From Enoplolaimus lenunculus (taxonomy: Eukaryota > Nematoda > Enoplea > Enoplida > Thoracostomopsidae), in assembly GCA_030248215.1 (NCBI GenBank), contig JASANG010001137.1, positions 1-64,000 of the forward strand: 64,000 nt of DNA, in the 5' to 3' direction. The stretch's first letter is position 1, and every line of letters starts with the position of its first letter. The notes beneath the pieces are model-generated. The model searched no databases and was not told where the DNA came from. It saw only the letters and a program-made list of their open reading frames with translations. This document shows, one piece after another, positions 10,477 to 25,400 of this stretch. Both the position numbers and the translations under genes were made by a program.

Positions 10477-13400
10477 TAGATTTAATATTTGACTTATTTC
10501 TACCAAAATATATACTATATGTTAAATACAACATTTTATTCGTATATACATATAAAGTATTAATATTCAGCGTTGTTATTCTTGCATATTTCCATTAATA
10601 GTTGAACGTAGCCTCAAGCGATCATTTTTAAATATTCAGGAAATGAAGGCTGGCATTTCGCTATCCCGTCGTTTGTGCGGGCTTTTTCCGAGATACCCTC
10701 TGGTTCAAACCAGGGGATTTGATGAGTTGGATAGTTTCATGAAAGCCTTCGATATAAAAACCAACATATAAAAATTTCTAACATTTCACAGATTTTTTGT
10801 ATTTAGTATTTTTAGCAAAAGTTTTGTATTTTTAGCAACCTTTTGCTTGCATTTCCTATTACAAAGCTTAGAGCCGGCACTAACATATGCTCTCTGAGTT
10901 CCCGGTTTTATAAACATAATTTCAAACCATGTTTGGTTTTTTAAATCGATAATATGATTGTGCATCGGATCAGTTGAAATTTTTAATATATTTGTTTGAT
11001 GTTACTATTTACGGTTATTAAGGTAAAGATGATAATATTGTTTTAGTTCATTTGCTGCAAAATTGTTTTAGTTCATTGCTGCAAGAAGAATCGCACAAAC
11101 ATTGTATCAAACTGAGTAATAAAGTGTCAGCTTATACTTCAAGCACGGGTGTATTTACGTAAGTATTTATTTGTACTCCACAATTTATGAGCTGTAGGCA
11201 TGATGTATTCAACTCAGATGTTAATTAATTCGAAATTTTGCTTATGTTTTATAACTTTAACTTAAGTCGGAGATTTCGATAAGAACTTCAGTTTATTCAG
11301 TAAGAAAATGGTACTTTAGGGCTGCTAGTTTTGAGATGTAGCTGGAAACGTTGCAATAGCATAAATGACTTCACCGGAGGCTGCTAATTCGATCCGCAAT
11401 CCTATCTGTCTTTATTTTTAACAAAAAGTGGTCTATCCTATAGATCTCGACTAGCTTAGATCAACGGTACCACTTTTATGACTGCATGACCAACGGTTCA
11501 AAAGCTGTGGCCCACGACATTATAGTGCAAATACGAACAGATTAGAAGAGGAAGTATCTTCATTAACATGTTCGTAAAGTATAACCTTCGCCAGGTTTAT
11601 TCATTTAGCAAATTTGGTTGGCGTTTGTACATGTTTTGCATAGTTAAAAGTTGAAGTTTGAAGGACCATAACTTTTGAACCGGGGACCCTGCAGCCTTAC
11701 ATATGGTACCACTGAACTCAGCGATTCGAAATCTATAAAATAAACTGATTTTCATTAAATTCCTAAGGAGTCCATATTCCGTACCTCCTCTCAGGAATCT
11801 AAGGGTAACTTAGAAACCAATACCGCGAAATGCAGAAAAAAGAACTGAATAAAGGTATTAGCTGCATGTAGATTTATATTTAATATTGTACTAATACGTG
11901 GGTCGTTTGGTAATAAGCAGACTAAGAATTATCTCTTTACTCAGGACAGTGCTCCCAAAAACGGATTTTTATTCCCAGTATCATACAAATTTTGGAAAAC
12001 CCAGGATTAGAGTTTGGCACAAATTGAAAATTTTGGCAATACACGGTCAAACAATAATTTTAGAATAATAGGTTGTAATAATATGCCAATTTTTCTTAAA
12101 TTTGAACCGGATAGTGAAAAATACCGGATTTCCCTACCGGAACCGAATTCCGGTTGCATACATAAATACATGATCTGGGTGATAAGGTACCTGCGTAATT
12201 TTTGTTTACGATTGTTCTTGTAAATCGTTTGTCAAGCAACGGCGGCAACAGATGTATTTTAAGGTGTTGCTTATATATCTAATATCTATACTATATTGTT
12301 GTGGCAATAGTGATATTTGATACTTTATACCATACACTACATATATGCGTTAAAATTAATAGCAACGGACACAATGTATTTATGGTTTATGGATAACATT
12401 TAACGTAGCATTTGCTTAGATTATATAATGGAGTTGCTCCGAGGCCGGTATCTACCGGGCCAAGGGTTGTATATACTGTATATACAAAGTGGCCCCGGTT
12501 AGGCCCAGGCACAAAACGTCGGAACTAGGCCCCCGGACATATCTAATATATACTATATACGTATTATATTATTATATATTTATATAATAGGGGTTTTACC
12601 GGAATTACGGTTCCGGCTGGAATTCCTGTGGCAAAAATTGGTTTCCTGTTCAGGCCGGAGTTCCTGTAAAAATTTGGTTCTTTTGCTGGCATTCAAACAC
12701 GCAGGAACAGCAAATTTATTTTGAATTCAAATTCTCGGTTTGGCTGCCGATAGTTCGTATTGGGCTGCCTTGCTTTAACTGGTTGAGGATACTAAAATAC
12801 TACCAGATATTCGTTTTTAGTTAACATCCAACATAATTCGCAATCCAGTTTCAACTGCGCAATATGTAGTAAAGAGTCGTTGGCATAACATAATAGTTTT
12901 TCTGCTTCAGTTTTGTCGGTTCTGATAAACAATCTGTTGTCACATTTTGGTTCCGTTTTTGTTACTGACCAGCTTACACAACAAAATATACTATTGCTAT
13001 GATTTGTGAGATACATTTTTAACAACCATGATTTTCACAATTGGAAATCAAATTGACCGAAAAAGTCATACAAAAGTCAACTGATTACGTATAAGTCTGA
13101 AATTCTGCGATTCGGTAGCGGAACTGTTTCGCTTATTTGTTACAAAATACTTTGAAGTTGTATTTGATTTTTTATTAAACTTCACTTCGGACTTGCAGGC
13201 CAATATGGAAACTTGTTCATTCATGGCTCAGTAAAGTTGCAGACGTACACTCGAAACTTGTTTCGCATTTGCAGGTAAAATTTACTTAACAGTGTTTTTC
13301 GTTGATTGGAATTTGTAGTCTGAATATTTCGAGTCGTTGTGTAGCTGAAAGAATAATTTAATAAAGTTTTTCAGGAAATTACTAGCCATTGGCTGGGTTT

Positions 13401-16400
13401 CTGAAATCTTACTTAATTTTTTACTTACGTACAAATTAATTTAGTCGCCGGTTTAACTATGTAAATATACAACAACTGTTTGAGCAAAAACAAATAACCG
13501 TGCTAATTGTGAGACATCGTCATACTGATACTAGAAAGTGATAGTTTTGTTTATATATTATATTAAAGAGGCACCATGAGTATGTAATTTCAGTTTGAGC
13601 AAAGCTAATCAACCAAATGATTAAGTAATTGCGTTGCACATATTTAAGTACTGAGACGTACTTAAGTAAGTTTCAGAAAGCCTGCCACTATGTGTTTGTT
13701 AAAATTGACGTAATTTTTATTGTTTTGGGTTTCCAAGCGATATTTTAATTGTTAGCTTATATGTTAACCATGTGATTATATTAGAGAAAGTTGTACATAC
13801 TTCACAGCGCATTCACAGCGCACAAAAGCAAGTAGGATCGAATTAGTTTTATTTTGTGCTTGGCTGTACGAGCTGCGTTTTTAGGAACTGTACAAAATCA
13901 TACACAAATACGAGCTTGAGCTGCACAAACATCACAAAAGCGTTAAAGACAAAGAACACCCGACGCTGGAAGTAGCGAATTTAATACAGACAACGACTAC
14001 GTTGGTCGAAAAAGCGAAAGAAACATATATAGCTCGATGTACGGAATTGGAGAAACTACGTCGCGACACATCGTCTAACCAAAAAGATATAGGTTGGTAA
14101 AACCATGAGTGAATAAAACTGGGTATATTCAGTGTAGAAAAGAACATACTCAGTACGCGTTGCGTTCTTGAAGTACCTCACCCCATATTGGGTGTGACTT
14201 TCTGTATAGCAGAAAATATATAGTATGCTAGTTGTTTGAAAAACCGATATTTTTAGGAAATTAAGGTATGTTTTGTTTGATCGATAGATTATATGTGCTG
14301 CATACGACAACTGCTATCTTTCAAAAGGGGGTGGAGTGGAGTAGAGCGAAACGTAACGCGTTGGTGCTTTTTGTGCTTGTGCCATTTCGTAAGTTGCATA
14401 ACTCTTGTCCAATAAGTGATCATCGGCTCTCGGGAAAACCAAGTGTCGCATGTGTTTGTTTTTAAATTCATCATTCACTCCAGTTAATACTGTTTTCAAA
14501 TTTATATACACGAGATTTATACACGAGATTTTAGTAATTAACATGATTAAGTATCGGTAAGTTCGGGGTAAAGCCTTTGTGTTATGTACAAAACTATTAA
14601 CCGCATGTTATTGACAGGTTAGTATACGATACACGTCGTTTTTATTGTGGTACAGGTACAGATGTTAAAGACCTGAATTTTTCCTATCTGAATTTGACAC
14701 CTCAATGAGGGATTATTTCCAAAGCCAGTTGCGTTTATTGTAAGCAAAAATTTACATAGTAGTTGCAATTACGTAATAGTGCACATATACACAATGTTTT
14801 ACTGTAATTGCAGCGAAAGCTGAAGCAAAAGTAAAGAAAGCTTGTGACGAATATAAACAGTATCTCGACAAATACGAGCGAGTGCGATCGGATTTCGTGA
14901 CGAAATTGGAAAAGTCAGCAACAAATTTTCAAAAAATTGAGGTATATTATATATCATTTTAAATCTTGAAATTTTTTGGATACGTACGTAATAGATTTTT
15001 TGGATTTGTGAGTTGCATAATCGATTTTATGACTCGGAGATTGCAAAATTCGGAAACAGTTAGTCTTAATATTGTTGGTAGTTTTATGTTTTTATATTTA
15101 AGGTGGAGCATTTGCAGAAAATGAGAAATCATGTAAACACGTATATTGACAGCATGGAAAATTCGCTTGCTCAAATCTGTTCAGCTGTAGAAGAATTCAA
15201 GGTACACTGGGGATTACATTACATCGGTGCAAGGTGTAATTCAAAATTTGCAAAAAGTGTGTTCTTTTCATGGAAGCAGTTTTAGATGCACTTGTGGAGG
15301 TAATTGGATAGATTTTCTATCATTGAGCGGTCCGAACTCAAGTCATACTTGAACTAGTCTCAGGTGTATACATAATAAAAGTTTTAACACGAAAGCACGA
15401 ATGTTTAGAATAAAACAAAATTAATGCAGGGACGCCAATGTTAACGTAAGACCTAGTACATTATTTTTTCGCAAATTGTTAAGAGTTCCGTCATGATCAA
15501 TTATGCGTGTCGCCTCGCTTATTTTGTTTCACTTAAATATTTCTTGTTGCTGTATGAGTTGAATGGTTCCACCTTAGGCGAAGTATTAAAAAAATGTTTG
15601 TGAATTATTGTCATTACGTTTTCTATTTTGTTTGTTAAAGATGTTTCTGACCGGGTGATATTTGTTTTAGGTACAGTATAGCAGTGTAACTGATGACAGT
15701 CTAATACAGGACTGGGTTTCGCAAAATAGCACTGGTGTGACGCGACCTGGCTGTCTGGTATTTGAAGAACCTGATCTAAGCGCTTTATTTCCTGCTCAGC
15801 CTGTAGACGTTGGTGTCGAGAGGAAAGGTTCTCTAGTAGAAAACATCACTGATTCAAAATCGTCACAGCTATCAACGCAGGCCTACAATCAAACTCAAAT
15901 GTTACCCAACGATGCTCATGTTTTGAACAATAAAAATCACAACAGTGTTAGATCGTCTTCAAAATCAAATGACGTAGCTAGTGTTGGAGTTCTGAAGAAT
16001 GGCGCGTTTAGCAAAGAACAAACACCAATTTCGCTTGGTACGTTACGTATCAAACCATTATGTTATGGCTGTTCGAACCATTCTATTGCTCTACTTATGC
16101 TTAATGAGCTTTGAATTCGCAATGGCATATATGCATGTACCTAGGATATATACATTTTTGAAAAGACATGGAAGACGTAAAACATAAAAGAATTTTGAAG
16201 TCGCCTGGTTTATCAAACAATTTATTTAAAATTTAGTTTAGCCGGTTTCTCAAACGATTTATAAAAAACGCCATTAAATTCACTTAGGGGTAAGAGGCAC
16301 GGATCGACCGGATATCCGGTTCCGGTTTAATATCCGGCAAAATCCGACATCCGTATCCGGTATCCGGTGTAAACCTACCGGATACCAGATATTTGTGGTT

Positions 16401-19400
16401 GTGGTTCCAAATATCATTTTGCGCGTTAAAATACTAGATATTATGATGCGACTGCAATTCCGAGCAATTCATGAATGGACACTGACATGGAATGAAAAAC
16501 CCAAACCAAAAATTAATCTTAAATTCATAAATACATCTTTGCACGACTCAAATCCTTCCAACAGTGTACAAATTTAGATCCTATATCCGGTTGACATCCG
16601 GCTCCGGTTGCGGTATCCGGTAAAATTAATATGCGGTCGATCCCTGGTAAGAGGATAAATCTAAGGATTATCACACAGTGACTGAAATAACCGAACTATT
16701 TAATAGGTTCTACCGCGAGCGCAAATGTCGTTGTTGATGATTTGATATCAATGGGAAGTAGCTATACACCGGACGAACCACCTGAACCTCAGATTTCAAG
16801 CAGAAGTCTCGGCGGCGAACCTCCTTTGGCTCAACCTGAATCAAGTCTTGAAGAGGGATTAAATAAATCACTTTCTGAAAGTAATATTGTAATAGCTCGT
16901 AATATTTTAGGTGCAAAATTCCGCAAAATAGTTTCTTGTCGCTAACTTGTTATCACCACATCGCTAAATTTTCTTTTGATATGACCTGACCAGTAAGGTT
17001 AACAGCAAAACATTTTTTCTGGATAATTGTGTTACAATTGTTATTTTAAAATGATGTTGAGCTGCATTAATATACTGTATTTCTACTCTGGTATGGGTGA
17101 TCTATTTTAGCGTCAGAAAAACGATTAGATTTCGATAAAACACCAACTGCTGATGATTTGATGAGCAAGAGCGCTGAGCTGCAGTCTTGGCCGCACAACA
17201 TGAACCATACCACCGTTCGCAGTAATGACGTCAACGAACATCGCGGTGTTGAGTTAGTGAGGTAAATCGTGGTTCATACTTTTAAGGTAACGCTACTTTT
17301 TGTAAAAATTTAACATCATTCGTCGCCATCCGTCACCATGCGCTATGGTAAACAAATTACTGGCGTCCGGTAGTGCACGGTCAGCGATCCTATTGCACTA
17401 TTCTATGTTTTTATTGCGCTGCGTTCAGTTGCAATATTTGTTTAGCCCATGCTACTTTTAAGGGCATCCTGTTTTCCGTAGGTACTATAAAATAGATGTG
17501 GCTTAGGATTACGGCTGTTGTGTTTGCCCAGGCTTACGCTTAGTTTTAGACTTATCTTTACGCTAAAGTTTACGCTTTCGGATTAGGAATAAGATTAAGT
17601 TGAGATACTGTTGTGCCCCTAAAGCAACGCTGGTCATCATTATCAGGTTTTTTCAGCGTGTTTGCAACCCAATAAAGACTGTAGACTTTACACCAGGGTG
17701 CAAAGCGGAAGTGAATTATACCGGAATCGGAACTACAAATTTTTAATACGATAATTTGTATTAACAAATATTCGGTCGCGCCTTCCAGACGATTTAAAGA
17801 TACATCACTATATTTTCTCGCGAAATGCGGAAAATTCTTTGTGATTTTGTCATAAAAACGGCTTAGCGACACATTTTGGAAAAGGGATCAAAACACTTCA
17901 ATGATTTAAGGGCAAGGAATGTGTCTCACAGACAACTATGTTAGCAGCAATATTAAATCACATGCCTAAGGCAAACATTCGAGTTTAGGGCCTTTTCGCT
18001 CTTATCATTGGGTAATGAGTCCTAACGGATGTAGCGGTGAATTACAGACGATCAGTGTTAGTGTTAGTGTATTAGTTTCAGCACATTGAGCGACGTCCGT
18101 CTGTCTGTCCGTTCGAAAGGAATTAAAGAACCGCCGAACCGATTTTGATAAATTTTCTTTCTTTGAAAGCTTATTATGCTGGGGTGTTAACATCGCATTG
18201 GCATTTAAAGTTGCACTCAATACATGTAGACCCACTACGACAGGTAATATTAAAAAGCGTTTAAATGTTTCCTTTTTCTACTACCCACCTCGGAATAGAT
18301 AGAAAAACCCGTTTTTCGGGCCAACAACCTGTTATGTGTTTTGTGCGCAACATTTCAGCGCACAAGTCTCAACATCTTATGATTTGTCAGTGCTGAACGA
18401 GCAAAAGAATGATATGTCTATAACAGCAGCGGCTGTAGTGACCAGTGCAAGTGTTACTCACAGATTGAGTTCATCAACAACTGTCACTACCACTTCTGTT
18501 GCATATCCAACGATATCAACAACTGCTAGCACGGGGTTTGCTAACACAGCCTCTGCTAAATTGTCCAGTTTTTGGAATCGGCGTGCAAGAAGCTCGAAGA
18601 GTTCGCAGAGCAGCGGTTAGACATTTCAAATTTGTATTTACAGCGTTTGTGCCCGTGTATTCGAGGGTATGGCCAATAGGGCTTTGCTCTTTTATTAGTT
18701 TTGACCTTTCACCATAAAAGTTGGGCCCCGTGGAAAGTGTTTTGCGCATAACTAAACAAACTTTATGTGTTCATTGTCAGCGTAATCAATTGTTTTCAAA
18801 CTTACCCCTGTGAAAAAAGTATTCTAGTTGCAACATTATGAACGATTTCATTTGTTAGTTGTTGCATTTATGGTCTAATTTGTCTGTGTGATTCTTACTA
18901 ATGTTAATTTTGTGACCAATTCCAGTTATGTTGCACCGCAAATTAGTGATAGGTTTCAACCACGATAAAACGAAATTAAGAACCTAGTTAAAACGACGTT
19001 ACGAACATGGTTATGAACCTGAAAATAAAGTTGAATTAACCGCGCAAACTTCCAAAGACCACTTTTGACCTTCTGACGGAAGCTACAACAGGCATTACTT
19101 TTCAATATTCAGTGTATGAGCTGTATTCTCAACACTGTGTGCAGCACATAATTATTACAACTTGGTGACTGGTATATTACTTTCAAACTTCTAATTTGAA
19201 AACTTTGAAATTGAACGCATTAACACACGTTCTCTTGCTGCTGTATGAAAGCACTGTTCTACGTTAGTGAAGAAAATAAATGCTACATCAGTTTTGGGAT
19301 ACTGTTATTTTCTCAAATAAAACCCTCCAGGTCTAATATTTGGGACAGCGCCTGCGCAGAAAGCGAAATTTTGCGTATTAAATCTTAATAGTTTGGAGGA

Positions 19401-22400
19401 TAAAATTGTTATTTATCGCCATAGATTCTACGCATGTGCCTGAATACTAGCTTGGTATTGCATGAGCGTGTGTGTTCAGAATAATCATAAATCTCAGATT
19501 GGGTTCCGATATTCAGGGATGGGAGTCTCGGTTTCGGCAAGTCTCGGTATTTGGCAGGTTTCAGATTAGGTCTTCGTTTCATTGTGGTTTGTTTGAGTCT
19601 ACGTGGTTTGGAACCGGGACCAAAAGTAAAGTATTCAGCAAATGCACTGCTGTATTTATTGTAATAAGTGATGGCCGATGAATAAAATTTCGCCATAATC
19701 TATGAATTTTCATAGTTACACAATAATTATAAGCAGATATTCTGAAATACACAAAAAACAGTGAAAACATTAAAAAGTACGAAAAACCCTTAGAAATAAT
19801 TTATTTTAAAATTTTTTAATCTGTTTCGGTGATGGCTAGAAATTGACCGAGAGCGAGGTTTCGGTCTCAGTCGCGGTTTAATTTTGAGAAATTTAAAATA
19901 ATTTTTGACTGTAAAACTTCGAGCGGAAATAAGTATGAAACAGCGGGTAACATATTTTTGGTGCTTAAACCGACTTCCTACGGTATACGATTGTAACTGT
20001 TCAAATTATTACCTATGCTGATTGCGGGTGTGGTGTTGTTCCGCTTGTGGTGCGTTTGAAAATAACATTATTTTGAAGATAGAGTTGCAACGTTTAAAAA
20101 CAGATACCCCGTCCGGGAATTTTTCAACGAAACCCAGACTTGGTCTCGCAAATTTTCGGCGAAAATAACCTAACACCCGCGATCCGGATACAACTCTATT
20201 TGAAGATGCACCTTTTTTACGTATTGCGTTTATTACATTAATAAAATGCTAATGTGTGTTTTAGAAGGTGCAACGGGCGGTGTAGCGCTTGAACAGAACA
20301 ACGCTACTTCACCAATGCCCAGCCCGAGTACGGCGCCGCGTGAATCATTTTCGAAACTGAATGAGGAAGGTGTTCTATCGTGTTCACTCAACGATGATTC
20401 TAAACCATTTAGTGGTGCGTCTCGGTCTGCAAGTCAACTGTCAGTTCCATCGGTGGTCACACCGACGTCAAAAAATTTTTCCGGTAGTCAACCATTTCCG
20501 TTACTGCTTACTGGAGATGCAAGCTCAGTGGCGGTAACCACCGACGATAATCAGGGGTTTGGGGATGTAGCTCAATCGGCTGAGGCCCCGGGTGAGAATC
20601 TTAATTATTTTTAAGTTTAACTATGTCGTTCACTGTAATTTCGTAAAAGTTACATAGCGCCGGAACGTGGTAGTAGCGGTGGATTTTGCAACATTTTAGG
20701 TAATTTCGTTGATTTAAATAAATACTTAACTTAACTGAAGGAAATAAAATATGCTATTGTTAACGAGCGCGATAAGTCAGAAATGCCTTGCCCTTGATGT
20801 TAAGCTAGTATAGTTGCGCTGCTAATTCAATTAACCGAGATTTGTATGCAGAAACACTTTGGCGCTGCTAATTCAATTAACCAAGATTTGTATGCAGAAA
20901 CACTTATTCTATACCAGACCACATTAATTCAGCCACTTATTTATGAGGTCATACTCAAAGTAGGGTTTCAGAAACCCAACCAATGTTGTCAAAATAATCA
21001 TTGTATGTGGAGCGTTAAAAAAACTGAAAACATCTTAGGTTTCTTTTGTGAAATTGTGCTAAAAACCGAAAGAAACGTCTATCATTTACTGTCTATTGAT
21101 GATCAAGACGCTGTATAGTGTTTGTTGCAACTTACTACAACAACTAAGCTTATCCTTGTTTGATGGAAAATACTTAACATACGTAGCTTTTTAATCGCTC
21201 ATTATATCAGATACGCGTGGTTGTGTGTTTAGGCTGCAGTGAGTGTTCTTTAAGGAGATTTTGTGTGAAGCTGTGAACGAGTGTAAACCAGCTCTGTTTG
21301 AATAACATCGTTAGCAAACGCGATGAAACTTTTAGGAAAATGACTGTTATGGCTCAACCAATACAGAATACAAAAATTTTAGAGAGATGGTAGTTGTTCT
21401 TCACGACCACTTAGCATTAAAACAAATTTGTAGATAATTGAACCTGCAACGATAACTTTCCGTGCGTTTCGGTTATGTTCAGAGTTATTTTGTGGATATG
21501 GAGGCAGCGTTCATTATGTTGAATTTGCTTCGTCTAATAATGCATCTGAAAATACGCCTTGCCAACAAGACGAAGATAACTTAGATATTTTGAGCGCGTG
21601 CTATAGAATTGAATTTTAAATTGTTACTTAGCGTGTTAGCTTGTAATATTTAGTAATAGATATTACATACACATGCTATAATGTATAGTGTTGACTATTC
21701 ATGCAAGCGCGTTTATATATCTTGGACGAATGTTAATTTTGTGATAATTTTTAGGTAATGACAAAGAACAAACGTCTGGGACTGGACCGAAACAACGGCG
21801 TCCGCTGACAATTGGGTTGTTGAAGAAAAATCGAAAAGCAGCAAGTTCGACCGCGGCCGGTCAGAGCGAGCGCGTGGGAAGTGGAAAAACAAAACCTTCT
21901 GGTGACTCTACCGCAATTACAACAGATGAAATTGTTTCGAACAACGCAACTGTAGCACCAGTTGAAAATAATCAACATGTTCTTGATGCCTTCTATGCTA
22001 CGTCTCCAGGTGAAAGAGGTAATAGTCAGGTCGATTATATAGAAAAGGATATTGCAGTATTTCAGGTCATTGCTTCAAGAGAAAAAGGCGTATGTAATGT
22101 AAAAATGTTTTTTACGTTGAGTTATGAATGAAAAACGCTTTGTTTACAAATACTAAGTTAAACGGAAAGGAATCCAAATGTAGTATAAACACGTACATCG
22201 TTTTGCCTACTGTGAACCTACAATACTTTAGAAAAATTAGTTGTATGCAGAATGTCGTACGTATGGTTGACAAAGTATTTGTTATCAGTTCGCTGGTTTC
22301 AGGACCTATATCAGTGGCAATAGGTACTACAGACAGTTGAGAATTAGCTGCTAGAAAGATTCATCATTGCGTTGCGATGAGTTGCGAATGCTATTTTTTT

Positions 22401-25400
22401 CTTAAAACGAACGTAGATCAAAAATCAATGGAACCGTCGCTGGCAATTCGTTTGATTTTCCATCTACGTTTTTTCAAACAACAGCATTCGCAACGCAATC
22501 CGGACTATTTGTTGCTCTTTCGAAACTGAACAGTGTTACCTTGGAAGTGCTAAAGTTTTTTCTTAAAACATAGATGGGAAACCAAACGAATCACCGGCGC
22601 TTGAATCAAAACAGTCGGCTGAGATTAGCACGAGAGGCGCAACGGCCAGAACTCGTTTAGAAGATTCGGACACGGATGGCAGTTGGTCGGATGATGATGA
22701 CGATGACCAAGATTTAAATTTGAGACGAATTCAAATTAAAATCAAAGATAAATCTGAGGGAGAAAAGGTAAATTATATAGTACATTGTATTGCACGATAT
22801 TGTGGTTAGGTACTGAGGACCTCTGTTTGATGAAAGCTTAGCGAAACTCTTGATATGTATCCCGGCTTAACTCCCCATCGATGATTTTCTGCCCGTCAAG
22901 TATTCTTAAGCGCTTAGAGCAATATCTTTTTGTGCGTTATCCTATTTTATCGGTGAATATTCTTCAATTCAGAATTTTCAAACGTAAAGTACCTGGGGTC
23001 CGGTAGAACCTTCACACCCTCATGGTACACAGTGAGCACCAATTAAGGGTCACACATGTATGAGTGCATGCGGTGTAATTTCAATTTCGGAATAATAGAG
23101 ATTAATAATCAATTTAATTAGAGAGCCTATGCCAAGAGAAATTTACAAATAATTGGCACTTTTCGTGAGCATCGACATCGGCACTGCAAAGAAATTGCCG
23201 ATTCTTTGCTGATAATTTTTGCCCATATAACGGTCTGTTGGAATGCTATCAGTTTCATTTCTGGGCGCATATCTGTGTATCTGGTCAGGAAAACTGTTAT
23301 TTTTTGCGTTTGTATTTTGAAAAATTAATTGAAATGAACTGTTCTTATAAAATTTTAATCGTTTATGATGGTTAGAGTTTACGTCTTCATATAATGATGT
23401 AATGTAGTCTACTATCTGTTTATTACGCTTTGTGTACTATGGGTATCGGCACATCCCTAATTGGGGTTTTAAAATTTTAACCGTTCATTAACTACGTGCT
23501 AATTTGCATTACTGGTTTAGCTTAAATTAGGACTTTTTAAATTATTTCAATGATTATTAGGGTTACAAGCAATATCATTTCATTGCTAAAGGATTTTCAG
23601 TGGCGAGAAATCTGAATAAATTATTTACAAACCTCCAAAACCGATAATTGAACAGTTAGCTAATGGCTAATTTGCCTAGGGTTAGTGAATGGATTTTGGG
23701 CGCGAGCAATTTGAATAAATTGTTTATAAACCTCCAAAACCGATAATTGAATAGTTAGCTAATAGCTAATTTGCATATTAGTACAAGTGATTAAGTTTGC
23801 ATTAGGACTTTAAAATTATTTCAATGATTATTATGGTTACAAGCAATCAAATTCAGTACTAAAAGTTTTTCGACAGCGATAAATCAAAATATTGTTTATA
23901 ACCCTTCAAAACCTATCTACGAATACTTAGCTAATAAACTAAGTGGCATATTAGATTAATTGGAAAGTAAGTGGGTGAAACTACCCGTTTGTACTTTATA
24001 AGTTTGGAATGTTTAACTAGACTGATTAAAAAGTAAGTATATCCGAGCTTCACTCAATACATGTAGTTCTACTACGACTGGTTGCATAATATGTTGTAAT
24101 TTACCACTTTTTGACTAACCGAATTCGTTCGTTTTAAAATAAACTTTCGATAAAACGCTTGTTCGTATTTAAACGTGCAACAAATCGAACTGGTGGTAAT
24201 TTAGTAGTTGTATAACTTTTTACACCACGTATACTTTAGATATACGCGTCAACGGACGAGTTACGTCAAGCAACTGACAATTTGTCGCGGCTGAATTTAG
24301 GATCGGCTTCTCATTATCAACCATCATCGCCAGATACTGCTACCAATACAGGAGCTCAGTCAAGTTTACTACACCGACAACTGCCAAGCAGATCTGATCC
24401 ATGGACAGGGATTTCATCACAACATGACCCTCACTCCCGTGACACAGCGTTACATCGCTCGTTTCCGAAATCCATCTCGTTTACACCGTTTGCTGTTGCC
24501 GCATCACAGAGCGGCCATAACGCGACGGCAACAGCTCTGACTCCGAAAGATTATTTTGGCATAAAACAGACGAACGGAACGCCAGAGTCAGGCGGAGAAA
24601 CTGTTGTGAATTGGGGTGGAACAAAGTCGCAGCCGAATATCGCAAACGAAATCTACGCAACGGTTGGTCCGAAGAGTGATAACACGAAAGGATCAGGTAG
24701 ACGATTTTAACTGAATAGAGATGTATACAACGAAGGGATAGAGTCGACGAATCGCTCCCGAATTTTCGAGAGACGAAAAGCGATATAAACAGGCTTTAGA
24801 AAAAACCTCAGTATCCTAAGATGCCAAAAAACTCACTTAATATTATACCCTCTCGATCGAAAATCCTGGTTATCTATTCTTTTGAAATTGACTTTGTTAA
24901 TCTTGCTAAGGTTTGCTGTCACTGATTGATGTTTGATTTCCTAGCAAAATTGTGTTTGGTCTTCCCATAGGTTTCGGTTTTGTTCACTTTTCTTTTTGAT
25001 GAACGTTTGTTATTTGAGCTTAATACAGTTTAGTATTTAATATTGAGTCGCTAGCTAAACATTGAAAAATTCTGGCATTAATATTATTTTTGTTGACACT
25101 TTATCAGCAAATTTTACGTTGCCATTGTTTTTATGAGCTTGAAAAATATTTCGAAAGAATTACGGTTGCGCTATACTTTTATTCACGTCCGACGCCGTCC
25201 GTCAGCCATACTGCGCCGTCTGTCACCCATACTGTGCCGTCCGTCAATCGTACTGCGCCCTCCGTCACCCGTACTGCGCCCTCCGTCACCCGTACTGCGC
25301 CGTCTGTCCTCGTATGGTGCCGGCCGTCACCGTGTGGTATCGTGTCGCAAATAAATCACGTGCGATACCGTGTTGCGACAGACGGTGACGGACGGTGCCG

